NCBI RefSeq assembly: GCF_000420085.1
Contig: NZ_ATUG01000001.1
Span: forward strand, 2,131,223 to 2,195,222
Source: Desulfospira joergensenii DSM 10085
Lineage (GTDB): Bacteria; Desulfobacterota; Desulfobacteria; Desulfobacterales; Desulfobacteraceae
DNA: 64,000 nt
Reading direction: 5' to 3'
Both the position numbers and the translations under genes were made by a program. A model generated the notes under the pieces. The model saw nothing but the letters and a program-made list of their open reading frames with translations. It was not told the DNA's origin and did no database searches. Positions 1-8,210 of the stretch are shown one piece after another. Within the stretch, counting starts at the first letter, position 1, and each line of letters starts with the position of its first letter.

Positions 1-734
1 AAGATCATGCTTTTATCGATTTTCTGAACATCTTCCACCACCGGCTGATCTCCTTATTTTATCTGGCCTGGAAAAAACAGCGGTTCCCGGAGAACTATGC
101 GCCCGGGGCCGGGGACCGCCTGTCCCGGTATATCCTGAGCCTGGCCGGACTCGGGACCTCCGGCATGGTCGGGCTTCTGGGACTGCCCCGGGAATCCCTG
201 ACCTTTTACGCCGGACTTCTCTCCCTGCCCGTGGCCTCGGCCGCCGGGATTGAGGCGGCCATTGAATATTTTTCCGGGGCCCCCACCCGGGTGGACCAGT
301 TTGTGGAAAGAGATGTTCCCCTGGAACCCCAGGACTGTACAAAACTGGGTTCGGCCAATGCCTCCCTGGGTATTGATGCGGTCTGCGGAACCCGTGTCCG
401 GGAGTGCCAGACCAAATTCAGGGTTAACCTGGGCCCAATAGACTACACTGCCTATACACGGTTCATCCCCATGGGAGACCTTCTTCTGCCGGTTTTCTCC
501 CTGATCCGGTACATGGTGGGGATCGAATTTGAATTTGAAATCCGGGTCTTCCTCAAAAAAGAGGAGGTCCCCTCCTGCGTCCTGGGGGAAAAGGGCCCGG
601 GCCGGGTCTTTCTGGGCTGGACCACCTGGGCGGCCTCGCCCGGACATGAGTTTACGGAAAACCCGTATATCACCTTTGAGGAAAATGATCTAAAGCGGAT
701 GAAGGTGGGTAGGCTGAAGACCGAAGGGGTTTAG
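1..734 (+). CDS. tssG: T6SS baseplate protein TssG (5' end outside window)
   Basis: Open from the left edge in the frame of base 3, ending at a TAG at 732-734; about 243 C-terminal residues are visible. The protein matches the TssG/ImpH/VasB family: a leucine-rich segment, then the stretch containing GLPRESLTFYAG, the TRVDQFVERDVPL segment, and a C-terminal region with LGPIDYTAYTRFIPMG and GWTTWAASPG. TssG family members are about 300-350 residues, so roughly a quarter is missing to the left. In the family it forms the baseplate wedge with TssE, TssF and TssK. tssH follows 68 bases downstream on the same strand, the usual T6SS order. A strong hairpin covers the stop codon (713-760). Confidence 0.93.
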   Translation, partial: DHAFIDFLNIFHHRLISLFYLAWKKQRFPENYAPGAGDRLSRYILSLAGLGTSGMVGLLGLPRESLTFYAGLLSLPVASAAGIEAAIEYFSGAPTRVDQFVERDVPLEPQDCTKLGSANASLGIDAVCGTRVRECQTKFRVNLGPIDYTAYTRFIPMGDLLLPVFSLIRYMVGIEFEFEIRVFLKKEEVPSCVLGEKGPGRVFLGWTTWAASPGHEFTENPYITFEENDLKRMKVGRLKTEGV

Positions 735-760
735 CAGCCTATCCCCCTTCGGTCTTCAGC
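713..760 (+). other. 17-bp perfect inverted repeat spanning the tssG stop
   Basis: Bases 713-729 (GCTGAAGACCGAAGGGG) are exactly reverse-complementary to 744-760, leaving a 14-base loop that contains the TAG stop of tssG. No T-run follows, so it is not a classical rho-independent terminator; it could be an mRNA-stabilising or processing hairpin, or an attenuator between tssG and tssH. The ribosome-binding site and start of tssH lie outside the stem. Confidence 0.8.
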
Positions 761-802
761 CCAATACCCTTAGCCTAAAAACCGAAACAAAAGGAGAGTC
801 CA

Positions 803-3457
803 ATGTCCGTATCAAATCTCAAGTCATTGATCGGCAAGCTGAACACTGCCTGCCGGAAAAGCCTGGAATCGGCTGCAGGCCTGTGCCTGTCCCATACCCA
901 CTACGATGTGGAACTGGAACACTTCTTTCTCAAGCTTTTGGACATCCAGAATACGGACTTTCACAAGATCCTTTCCTATTTTGAAATCAACGAATCCCAT
1001 CTGATCCGGGATCTCACCGATGTCATGGAAAAATTCAAGACCGGAAATGCCAGGACCCCGGCCCTCTCCCCCCGGATTCCGGAGATGATCAAACAGGCCT
1101 GGCTTCTGGCATCCGTCGATTTCGGAGTCTCTTCGGTCCGGTCCGGCCATATCCTGCTTGCCCTGCTGTCCAATTCGGAATCGGCCCGGACCCTGGTTTC
1201 CTCCTCCTCCCTGTTTGAGAGGATCTCCGCTGAAACCCTGGGCGACTCTTTTTCAGACCTGACTTCAGGATCGGTTGAAGAACAGGAAGAGGGGGCTTTG
1301 GCCGCCCCAGGGACCCGTGGAGACGGCCCTGCCCCGCCGGCCGGGGGGGGCGGGAAAGCCCAGGCCCTGGCCCAGTACACCATCAATCTCACGGAAAAGG
1401 CCAAAAACGGGGAGATCGATCCGGTCCTGGGCCGGGATTTTGAAATCCGGCAGATGGTGGATATCCTGATCCGGCGAAGGCAGAACAACCCCATCCTCAC
1501 CGGTGAAGCCGGGGTGGGCAAGACCGCAGTGGTGGAAGGCTTTGCCCTGAGAATCTCCGAAGGAGACGTGCCCCCGGTTCTCCAGGGGGTGGCCGTCCAC
1601 ACCCTGGATCTGGGACTTCTCCAGGCCGGGGCCGGGATCAAAGGCGAATTTGAGGAACGGTTAAAATCCGTGATCAACGAAGTCAAGGCCTCCCCCATCC
1701 CCATTATTCTCTTCATCGACGAGGCCCACACCCTGATCGGGGCCGGAGGCGCAGCCGGATCCGGGGATGCGGCCAATCTTCTCAAACCGGCCCTGGCCCG
1801 GGGGGAGCTCAGAACCATTGCCGCCACCACCTGGGCCGAGTACAAAAAGTACTTTGAAAAGGATGCAGCCATGGCCCGGCGTTTCCAGGTGGTCAAGATA
1901 GAGGAGCCGGACGAGGAAAAGGCCATGGTCATGATGCGGGCCATTGCGCCCTTTCTGGAAAAACATCACAATGTCATGATCACGGACGAGGCCCTCCAGG
2001 AGACGGTTCGGCTGTCTTCCCGGTATATCTCGGGCCGCCAGCTCCCGGACAAGGCCGTCAGCGTCCTGGATACGGCCTGCGCCAGGGTTGCCATCGGCCT
2101 GACCACGGATCCCCCTGCCATTGAAGATGGACGGCGCCACCTGGATCAGCTGGGCCGGGAACAGGCCATTCTGGAAAAAGAGGTTGCCCTGGGCAGGGAT
2201 CATTCCGAACGGATCACCCGGATCCTGGAGGAAAAAACCGAAAAGGAAGAACAATTGTCCGCTCTCACGGCCCGGTTTGAAAAAGAGATGGGCGTGGCCG
2301 AAAAGATCCGGGAGCTTCATCAAGAGATCCGGGGACTCTTTGACAGTGAAGAAGAGGAAAAGGAGGGCCTTGAATCGAGACAGGCCGAACTGGCCGGGCT
2401 GGAGGCCGAGCTTCAAAGCCTCCAGGAAGAGGAGGCCCTGGTTCATATTGCCGTGGACTGCGACACCGTGTCCGACGTGATTTCGGGCTGGACCGGTATC
2501 CCCACAGGCTCCATGCTCACCGATGAGATCGATACGGTCCTCTCCCTTTCCGGCCGGCTCAAGGAGAGGATCATCGGCCAGGACCATGCCCTTGACGCCG
2601 TTGAACAGGTGATCCAGACCGCCCATGTCGGGATCGAGGATCCCTCCAAACCCACGGGGGTGTTCATGCTCGTGGGACCTTCCGGCGTGGGCAAGACCGA
2701 GACGGCCCTGGCCCTGTCCGATCTTCTTTATGGGGGGGAGCAGAACATGATCACCATCAATATGTCCGAGTACCAGGAGGCCCATACCGTGTCCGGCCTC
2801 AAGGGATCTCCCCCGGGATACGTGGGATACGGCGAGGGCGGGGTCCTCACCGAGGCGGTGAGACGGCGTCCCTACAGCGTGGTTCTCCTGGATGAGGTGG
2901 AAAAGGCCCATCCCGACGTCACAGAGATGTTCTACCAGGTCTTTGACAAGGGGTATATGGAGGACGGCGAGGGCAGGGTCATCGATTTCAAGAACACCCT
3001 GATCATCCTGACCTCCAACCTGGGCACCGACCGGATCATGAAGATCTGCGCCGACCCTGAGACCATCCCCGAGCCCACGATTTTAGGAGAGATGCTCACC
3101 CCGGATCTCCAGGCCCATTTCAAGCCGGCCTTCCTAGGCCGGATGAAGGTCGTGCCCTACTTTCCTATCACCGACGACAATATGAAGCTGATCATCAGAC
3201 TGAAACTCAATCGCATCGTCAGCCGCATGGCCGACAACCGCCAGATCGAATTCGCTTACGACGATGCCGTCATCGACGCTGTTGCCGAGCGCTGCACCGA
3301 GGTGGATTCCGGCGCCCGGAACGTGGATCATATCCTGACCAACACCCTGCTGCCCGAGATGAGCCGGGAGCTTTTATCCCGCATGGCCGCAGGAGAACCG
3401 GTCCAGAAGATCAAAGTCACCATGGGGGAGGAGGGATTCAATTATTCGCTGGTTTGA
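803..3457 (+). CDS. tssH: T6SS sheath-recycling AAA+ ATPase TssH (ClpV)
   Basis: 884 residues, the normal size for ClpV. An AGGAG ribosome-binding site precedes the ATG. Order: N-terminal Clp repeat domain (about 1-150), a linker rich in Gly/Pro/Ala (about 160-190), first AAA+ domain with Walker A GEAGVGKT (near 234) and Walker B ILFIDEAH, a coiled-coil middle region (about 420-540, Glu/Lys-rich), second AAA+ domain with GPSGVGKT (near 625) and VVLLDEVEKAHPDV, and the C-terminal small domain. In T6SS, ClpV extracts contracted TssB/TssC sheath for reuse in the cytoplasm. It is distinguished from ClpB by following tssG and by the divergent N-domain; ClpB is the alternative. Several long antisense frames here are shadows. 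Confidence 0.96.
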   Translation: MSVSNLKSLIGKLNTACRKSLESAAGLCLSHTHYDVELEHFFLKLLDIQNTDFHKILSYFEINESHLIRDLTDVMEKFKTGNARTPALSPRIPEMIKQAWLLASVDFGVSSVRSGHILLALLSNSESARTLVSSSSLFERISAETLGDSFSDLTSGSVEEQEEGALAAPGTRGDGPAPPAGGGGKAQALAQYTINLTEKAKNGEIDPVLGRDFEIRQMVDILIRRRQNNPILTGEAGVGKTAVVEGFALRISEGDVPPVLQGVAVHTLDLGLLQAGAGIKGEFEERLKSVINEVKASPIPIILFIDEAHTLIGAGGAAGSGDAANLLKPALARGELRTIAATTWAEYKKYFEKDAAMARRFQVVKIEEPDEEKAMVMMRAIAPFLEKHHNVMITDEALQETVRLSSRYISGRQLPDKAVSVLDTACARVAIGLTTDPPAIEDGRRHLDQLGREQAILEKEVALGRDHSERITRILEEKTEKEEQLSALTARFEKEMGVAEKIRELHQEIRGLFDSEEEEKEGLESRQAELAGLEAELQSLQEEEALVHIAVDCDTVSDVISGWTGIPTGSMLTDEIDTVLSLSGRLKERIIGQDHALDAVEQVIQTAHVGIEDPSKPTGVFMLVGPSGVGKTETALALSDLLYGGEQNMITINMSEYQEAHTVSGLKGSPPGYVGYGEGGVLTEAVRRRPYSVVLLDEVEKAHPDVTEMFYQVFDKGYMEDGEGRVIDFKNTLIILTSNLGTDRIMKICADPETIPEPTILGEMLTPDLQAHFKPAFLGRMKVVPYFPITDDNMKLIIRLKLNRIVSRMADNRQIEFAYDDAVIDAVAERCTEVDSGARNVDHILTNTLLPEMSRELLSRMAAGEPVQKIKVTMGEEGFNYSLV

Positions 3458-3754
3458 ATTTCTACGGACGGCCAGGCTTCCTGGAATTTAAAAAGCCAGT
3501 TTAAAGGACCATGGGTTCAGATTTTAAGACTTTCGGCTTTACCCGGCAGGGGCGGGGCAAGGGGGTTTACGCTAAATCTCAACCGGCCGTCCTGGCCGGT
3601 TGAGAAGCGGAAACGGCCGTCTCTTTCTGTCCTGACGAGCCTGGCCGTTAACGCCGCGACACCCCCTTGCCCCACCCCTGCCTGATTCCCCTGGTTTGCG
3701 GAATCTTTTCGGGAGGCTGAGGTTGAGGATCATGCAAGCAGTCACAACTTTACA
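3458..3754. other. Intergenic region after tssH, structured
   Basis: No convincing gene. It holds the nested inverted repeats at 3545-3682 and, at 3748-3754, the left copy (CTTTACA) of the target duplication of the IS481-type element. A 69-codon leftward frame here (3572-3781) runs through the repeat arms and into the IS end and is not considered real. Confidence 0.6.
3545..3682. repeat. Nested inverted repeat, outer arms 22 bp
   Basis: Outer arms 3545-3566 and 3661-3682 are reverse-complementary over 22 bp with one mismatch (a G:U pair in RNA). Inside is a perfect 11-bp hairpin (3578-3588 with 3594-3604, 5-base loop), and a further short AACGGCC/GGCCGTT pair near 3612-3650. The unit follows tssH by about 90 bases. 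There is no T-run after the arms. It could be a structured RNA, a strong bidirectional barrier to transcription, or a non-autonomous mobile sequence; the sequence alone does not decide. Confidence 0.75.
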
Positions 3755-3807
3755 TGTAAAAGTCAAATACCTCCCGTACACTCAGCCTTCTCGGCGCCTA
3801 TTTTTTA

Positions 3808-4839
3808 TTAGGCGGATTCCTTTTCCATTCTTCCTTTAATTTCTATACCCATTTGAAACGTTTCAAATGGGCGTCGTCCCTGGTTGCGGTATCCCCGGTG
3901 AGGCCGTTCATAGTTGTAATAGTGCAGCCACTTGTCGAGATCTTCCTGTAAAGCGGAAACGGACTCATATAGCTTTTTCCGGAAAGCCGTACGGAAAAAT
4001 TCGTCCAAAATTGTCCTGTTGAATCTTTCCACAAATCCGTTCGTCCTTGGACTGGCCACCTTTGTTTTCCGGTGATTGATATCATTGAGTTCAAGGAAGA
4101 TCTCGTACAAATGGATCGTTGGCCGCCCTTTGAATTCCGTACCGTTGTCTGTAAGGATATTCTCAATACAGATATCGTTCTCTTCGTAAAAAGGAAGAAC
4201 CCTGTCATACAGGACATCCGCCGCTGTTTCCGGGCGCTTACTGGTGTATAACTTACCAAAAGCAAAGCTGCCATATGTATCAACAACGGCTTGTAGGTAT
4301 ACCCTGCCAACGCCTTTGAGTCGCCCGACATAAAACGTATCCTGGCATAGCAGGTAACCAGAGTAATGGCTTTCCACATTCCGTTCTTTGAACTCAGGAT
4401 TGGCCTTTTCCAGCAAGCGGATCTGGGTCTCTGTTAATTCAAAATCTTCAGACAACGACTCTTCAAGCTTTAAGAGGCGTTTGTATTTTGTCTCCATTCC
4501 AGCCTTTTTCCAGATATTGCGGATCGTGGTTGCACAGACAGCAAGGCCTTCAAGAGCGAGCTGATCAGCAATCCGTTGCTGGCCGAAAGCAGGGTTTTCC
4601 AATGAAAGTGCAATGATGCGATTTTTGGTGTCTTCAGAAATTTCGTTAGGATGTGGTCCTGGGATTGGTGGTCTGTCAATCAAGCCTTCAAATCCATACT
4701 CCTGGAAAGATCTTTTGTACTCGTAGAACTGGCTTCGAGATACCTTGTGCATCTGGCAGGCTTTGGATACGTTCCCCAATTTTTCAGCAAGCTGTAGCAA
4801 AGTCAGTCTTTTCTGTGCTAATTTCTTTTTGGCGGTCAT
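3808..4839 (-). CDS. IS481-family transposase
   Basis: 343 residues from the ATG at 4839, chosen because AAAGGAGA lies just upstream; the frame is open 24 codons further but without a ribosome-binding site. An N-terminal helix-turn-helix (about 8-60, with KACQMHKVSRSQFYEYKRSF) precedes a DDE integrase core: first Asp in CQDTFYVG, second in ILTDNGTEF, Glu in NGFVERFNRT. The C-terminal HYYNYERPHRGYRNQGRRPFE-like tail is typical of IS481 proteins. It acts on the ends at 3755 and 5001. The frame is intact, so the element may still be active. Confidence 0.93.
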   Translation of the reverse strand: MTAKKKLAQKRLTLLQLAEKLGNVSKACQMHKVSRSQFYEYKRSFQEYGFEGLIDRPPIPGPHPNEISEDTKNRIIALSLENPAFGQQRIADQLALEGLAVCATTIRNIWKKAGMETKYKRLLKLEESLSEDFELTETQIRLLEKANPEFKERNVESHYSGYLLCQDTFYVGRLKGVGRVYLQAVVDTYGSFAFGKLYTSKRPETAADVLYDRVLPFYEENDICIENILTDNGTEFKGRPTIHLYEIFLELNDINHRKTKVASPRTNGFVERFNRTILDEFFRTAFRKKLYESVSALQEDLDKWLHYYNYERPHRGYRNQGRRPFETFQMGIEIKGRMEKESA

Positions 4840-4906
4840 AATGCTCTTCTCCTTTTGGACATATTTTTGATTGGCGTTAAAAATATATCCGAGAAGGCTT
4901 ATCACC

Positions 4907-4953
4907 GCCACCTCTCACTGGGGATTATTGGAAGGTCCCCAGTGAGAGGTGGC
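4907..4953. promoter_or_regulatory. 18-bp perfect hairpin in IS481 leader
   Basis: 4907-4924 (GCCACCTCTCACTGGGGA) is exactly reverse-complementary to 4936-4953 with an 11-base loop. It lies between the transposase start (4839) and the right end of the IS. Hairpins in this position in other IS elements limit transposase expression from read-in transcription by trapping the ribosome-binding site or stopping RNA polymerase; here this role is inferred. Confidence 0.65.
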
Positions 4954-5054
4954 TATGCCTATGGCAATTTCAAACTGTCCGGTAGGATCTTAACTTTTCC
5001 ACTTTACAACATTTTTTCTTTACCGTTATGTATAAACCTTATTTTTCAATTTGG

Positions 5055-5190
5055 CTTTACACGATCCAGCGATCCTGATATGCGTTGAACATATAAAGGA
5101 ATTAGCAAGATCTGGATATCCTCCACATCTGCGTGTTTTCCAGTTAGCTATTTAGTCATATAAGTTATCCAGATCTACACATCACATTGT
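5055..5190 (+). repeat. 136-bp dispersed repeat, left copy
   Basis: Aligns in inverted orientation to 54459-54595 at about 82% identity (roughly 24 differences counted by eye over 137 positions). Both copies keep the same internal stem, AGATCTGGATA paired with TATCCAGATCT here and with compensating or wobble changes in the other copy. It starts 46 bases right of the IS481 target duplication and ends just before the AT-rich gene at 5205. Confidence 0.8.
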
Positions 5191-5204
5191 CTCTGAGGTT
5201 AAAA

Positions 5205-5939
5205 TTGAAACCACAACTATATCTTCCTAAAATGACCAAACAATATTTGAAGAAACAAATTAGAAACTTTGTTGATGTATATAATCTTAAGCTTAAAACA
5301 GTTTTTGAAAACATTGATAGTGAAGCAGATGAACATGCTAATGATTATTTTCAAGAGGTGTTTGATAATTCATATTCTCCTGAATCTATTGATCCTGCAG
5401 ATGTTGCAGACTATGCCATGGATAAGGCTATTGAACATTGGGACTTGTTAAATCATGGTAGATATGCCCTCTTATCATCCTGGCATATTGCATTGTATGA
5501 AGCGTTTGAACAACAAATGCGGCACTTTTTGTATAACGAGCTTTTGCGTAATTTTAAAATCACAATGAATCATATTTTTTCAAAATTCGGAGATTTAAAA
5601 AAAATACTAATTCATTATGGTGTTGATTTAGGTTCTGTTGAGGGATTGAAGGAAATTGATCAATTGAGATTGGTCTGTAATGTTGTAAAACATGGAGAGG
5701 GTTCATCTGCTGCCGAACTCAGAAAAAAGCGTCCAGATATTATAAAGAAACATGAAGACATAGAACTTTTAGAGCTCTATGGAACAAGTTTGCTTGATGA
5801 AGTACTCAATATAAATGAGGAAACATTAATAGAATTTGGAACAGCAATTGAACGTTTTTGGGATAGTTTGCCTGAAAGAAGTTATTGCAAGGAACCTGAG
5901 AAGCTCTTATTACAAATTGACAAGTATGTAAAAAAATAG
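5205..5939 (+). CDS. Unknown AT-rich protein, possible degenerate HEPN-like domain
   Basis: About 244 residues. The TTG at 5205 is preferred because GAGG sits six bases upstream; TTG 5187 and ATG 5232 are alternatives without a clear site. The protein is helical and charged, with no signal peptide or membrane segment. Residues near 160 read LRLVCNVVKHGEG, which resembles the RNxxxH region of HEPN RNase domains, but the Arg position is Cys, so catalysis is doubtful. Its codon use is much more AT-rich than the T6SS genes, and it sits directly between the dispersed repeat and an attC-like palindrome, suggesting transfer as a cassette. Function unknown. Confidence 0.6.
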   Translation: MKPQLYLPKMTKQYLKKQIRNFVDVYNLKLKTVFENIDSEADEHANDYFQEVFDNSYSPESIDPADVADYAMDKAIEHWDLLNHGRYALLSSWHIALYEAFEQQMRHFLYNELLRNFKITMNHIFSKFGDLKKILIHYGVDLGSVEGLKEIDQLRLVCNVVKHGEGSSAAELRKKRPDIIKKHEDIELLELYGTSLLDEVLNINEETLIEFGTAIERFWDSLPERSYCKEPEKLLLQIDKYVKK

Positions 5940-5949
5940 ACATAACAAT

Positions 5950-6014
5950 AGTGCTGGACACCGACTGGGGTTTCGTTGGCACTCAACCCCAGCAGGGTCA
6001 GAACCGCGTTGGAC
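5950..6014 (+). other. attC-like imperfect palindrome after the AT-rich gene
   Basis: Ten bases after the stop a sequence begins with CATAAC and ends with GTTGGAC (6008-6014, matching the GTTRRRY R' core). In between, CTGGGGTT (5965-5972) pairs with AACCCCAG (5985-5992), with partial pairing outside it. This resembles an integron cassette recombination site, but the R'' box is not perfect and no integrase is in the window. A simple terminator-like hairpin is the alternative; there is no T-run. Confidence 0.35.
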
Positions 6015-6350
6015 GAATGCTGACTCCGTCAGCAGGAGAATGATTTTAATGACTTACAGATTTTTTGGCAATCGTATTCAAAGCCTGGATTTGATGAGAT
6101 CGGATAATTTTATAGCTTACAATTGCTTACGAATTTTGTTTGGTATGTCAAACTTCATGAGTTTAGAGCTATTTTTTTAGAAAAATCCATATATATAGGG
6201 TATAACTCATCCACCGCATCGTCCAACAAAATAGGATGCTACGGTCAACATCTTGGTTGAGTTAATTTTTTTTACTTGTTTAAGCTGGAGATCCCAAACA
6301 TTCAGGCGGATCCGCCGCTATAAAGATTATTTTAATTAGGATAGAATGAA
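6015..6350. other. Gene-free AT-rich gap
   Basis: No gene seen. GTCCAAC at 6221-6227 with upstream GCATC (6216-6220) is the inverted partner of GTTGGACGAATGC at 6008-6020, and GTTGAGT near 6255 gives a second RYYYAAC...GTTRRRY pair. A perfect GGCGGATCCGCC palindrome lies at 6305-6316. The leader of the radical-SAM gene starts here; no convincing promoter was found. Confidence 0.4.
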
Positions 6351-8075
6351 ATGGCATACCCAATTGGAATAGGTCGTGACATCAAAGCATGGATAGAAAT
6401 ATTTGAACGTTTTAAGCATGGGGAAAAAAAAGCGGGTATAAAGCATTTTTATGATAAAAGAAGTTCACTAAGCGGTGAGTGGTGGGAAAAATTCTATACA
6501 AAAAGAAAGCCTCCTAAGGAAGTAATTATTATGGGGCAATCACTATCAAAAACGTTTTCGAATAGAGCTCAAACCGAAGCTTTTATTAATTGGTGTAACA
6601 GTAACACAAAAATGCGTATATTATTATTATCACCCGATTCTCCAGAAGTTACCCAGATCCAAGCTGTTAGTAAAGAAATTTCATATAATAACTTGGATGA
6701 CCCTAATCAAATCCTAAAGCAGAAGATTTTAGACACCATCGACACTCTTTACGAAAAAGTTATTGCTAAAATAAACAACCTTTCTTTGAGACCAATGCTA
6801 AGAGTATCGACGACTAATATGCCATTTTCACTAATTTCAATAGATGATGATATGATCGTAACTCTATATGGTTTAAACCCAGAAGCTGATGAACAACCAA
6901 CTTTCATTATAAAAGGCAAACAAAGAAGTTCTTATTTGAGTTTCCTAAATGAATTTGAACAATTATGGAAACATAATTCTAAAATAGCTTTATTTGAAGA
7001 CCCGATATTAAAATCATACCGCAAAGACTGGAAGACTTATATCGACTTATACGACTTTGAACGAAGACCCAAACCGCCTCGTCAAGCAATTATTTTCCCT
7101 ACATATAATTGCAAACAAAATTGTTCGTATTGTATGTATAAGCCTCTCAGGACGAATGCCAGTTCTGAAAATTCTAAAGATAAAAATGAAGAAATTGAAA
7201 TTGATATCTTAAATAAACTTATTCATAATCTAATCTCTTTTGGCGTCAAACGGATTGAATTATCCGGTGGAGGAGAGCCACTTGAACATAGTAATTTTAA
7301 ACAAATTTTAAAAATAATTGAGGATGTAAGATCAACTAATAATGGTATTAAATTTGGTTTGCTTACAAACGGGCTAAATCTCCATCAATATTGTCCCGAA
7401 AGAACGCTTGGTGCTTTTAATGATTATATAAGGGTTAGTCGGTGCCAAGAAGTAAACCATAGCTCTCTACAAGATCAAAATGATACTTTTATTCTATGGA
7501 AAAAAAATATAAAAACATTGTTAAGTACAAAGCGAGCGAGTCTTGATTATGATACTAAAATAGGAATCAAGTATTTACTTACAAATTCAAACTGTAAAAA
7601 ATTCGTAGAATATATCCGTAATGATTTGAAAGATAATGAACTCCAGGAATTAGATCATTTTAGATTTCGTTCTACTAGGGACACTGAATTAAAATCTTTA
7701 GATAAGATTGAACAAGAAGTATTTTATACATTAGAAGAGTCTAAATTAATAACGAATCATCCAGAACGAGTTTCATTATCTATAGCTAAGATACCATACC
7801 ATAAAAATTTTAAATGCTGGATTTCTCCAATGAATGTAGTCATAGACCCAAAAGGTGATGTTTATATTTGTTGTAACTATATAAATGATAAAAACTCAAA
7901 AGGCATTGGGAATATAAAAAAGGATGATTTTCAAACCATTTGGCATAGTGAAAAGCATAAAAGAAAGCGAAAAAGTATTCGCAAAGAGAACTGTGATCAA
8001 GACAGTTACTGTAATTGTAGATTTGCAGAACTTCAGAAACAGTTTGATATTCTGGCACCATTTATAAAAAATTAG
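6351..8075 (+). CDS. Radical SAM/SPASM-like protein with PLD-like N-terminal domain
   Basis: 574 residues; weak AGGA site nine bases before the ATG. Residues about 245-430 form a radical SAM core: the cluster motif CKQNCSYC (CX3CX2C) near 260 and ELSGGGEPLEHSNF (the GGE region) near 320. The C-terminus (about 470-570) has CWISPMNVVIDPKGDVYICC and a CDQDSYCNC cluster, as in SPASM-type auxiliary iron-sulfur domains. The N-terminal 230 residues (EVIIMGQSLSKTF, RILLLSPDSPEV, PEADEQPTFIIKG) resemble phospholipase-D-like sensor domains without visible HxK catalytic motifs. Substrate unknown. Strongly AT-rich and isolated, so probably horizontally acquired; a peptide-modifying or defence role is possible, but no precursor peptide is obvious. 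Confidence 0.8.
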   Translation: MAYPIGIGRDIKAWIEIFERFKHGEKKAGIKHFYDKRSSLSGEWWEKFYTKRKPPKEVIIMGQSLSKTFSNRAQTEAFINWCNSNTKMRILLLSPDSPEVTQIQAVSKEISYNNLDDPNQILKQKILDTIDTLYEKVIAKINNLSLRPMLRVSTTNMPFSLISIDDDMIVTLYGLNPEADEQPTFIIKGKQRSSYLSFLNEFEQLWKHNSKIALFEDPILKSYRKDWKTYIDLYDFERRPKPPRQAIIFPTYNCKQNCSYCMYKPLRTNASSENSKDKNEEIEIDILNKLIHNLISFGVKRIELSGGGEPLEHSNFKQILKIIEDVRSTNNGIKFGLLTNGLNLHQYCPERTLGAFNDYIRVSRCQEVNHSSLQDQNDTFILWKKNIKTLLSTKRASLDYDTKIGIKYLLTNSNCKKFVEYIRNDLKDNELQELDHFRFRSTRDTELKSLDKIEQEVFYTLEESKLITNHPERVSLSIAKIPYHKNFKCWISPMNVVIDPKGDVYICCNYINDKNSKGIGNIKKDDFQTIWHSEKHKRKRKSIRKENCDQDSYCNCRFAELQKQFDILAPFIKN

Positions 8076-8210
8076 TAAGAGTCGGGCTCGTACAAAACGA
8101 CATTACACCCCCGATCAGGTTTAGCATATCACTCATCGATGCCAAAACGAAAAAATCAAATAAATTCCAACAACGGACATGCTGACGGACAAGCCGCAGA
8201 TTCCAACGTT

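Larger units (their letters stand above)
3755..5001 (-). mobile_element. IS481-family insertion sequence, complete
   Basis: Read directly: left end TGTAAAAGTCAAATACCTCC and right end (reverse strand) TGGAAAAGTTAAGATCCTAC match at 20 of the first 28 positions. The element is flanked on both sides by CTTTACA (3748-3754 and 5002-5008), a 7-bp target duplication. The 1247-bp length and one rve-type transposase fit the IS481 family. Removing the element restores an uninterrupted sequence across the target, so insertion looks recent. Confidence 0.85.

Noticed and set aside
976-1944. 322-codon leftward open frame inside tssH
   Set aside because: Arg/Ser/Pro-rich antisense shadow of the GC-rich ClpV gene; no family resemblance and no ribosome-binding site.
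1661-2911. 416-codon leftward open frame inside tssH
   Set aside because: Antisense of the AAA+ domains, Gly/His-rich composition typical of shadow frames.
4907-4953. Rho-independent terminator in the IS481 leader
   Set aside because: The hairpin is strong but no T-run follows on either strand.
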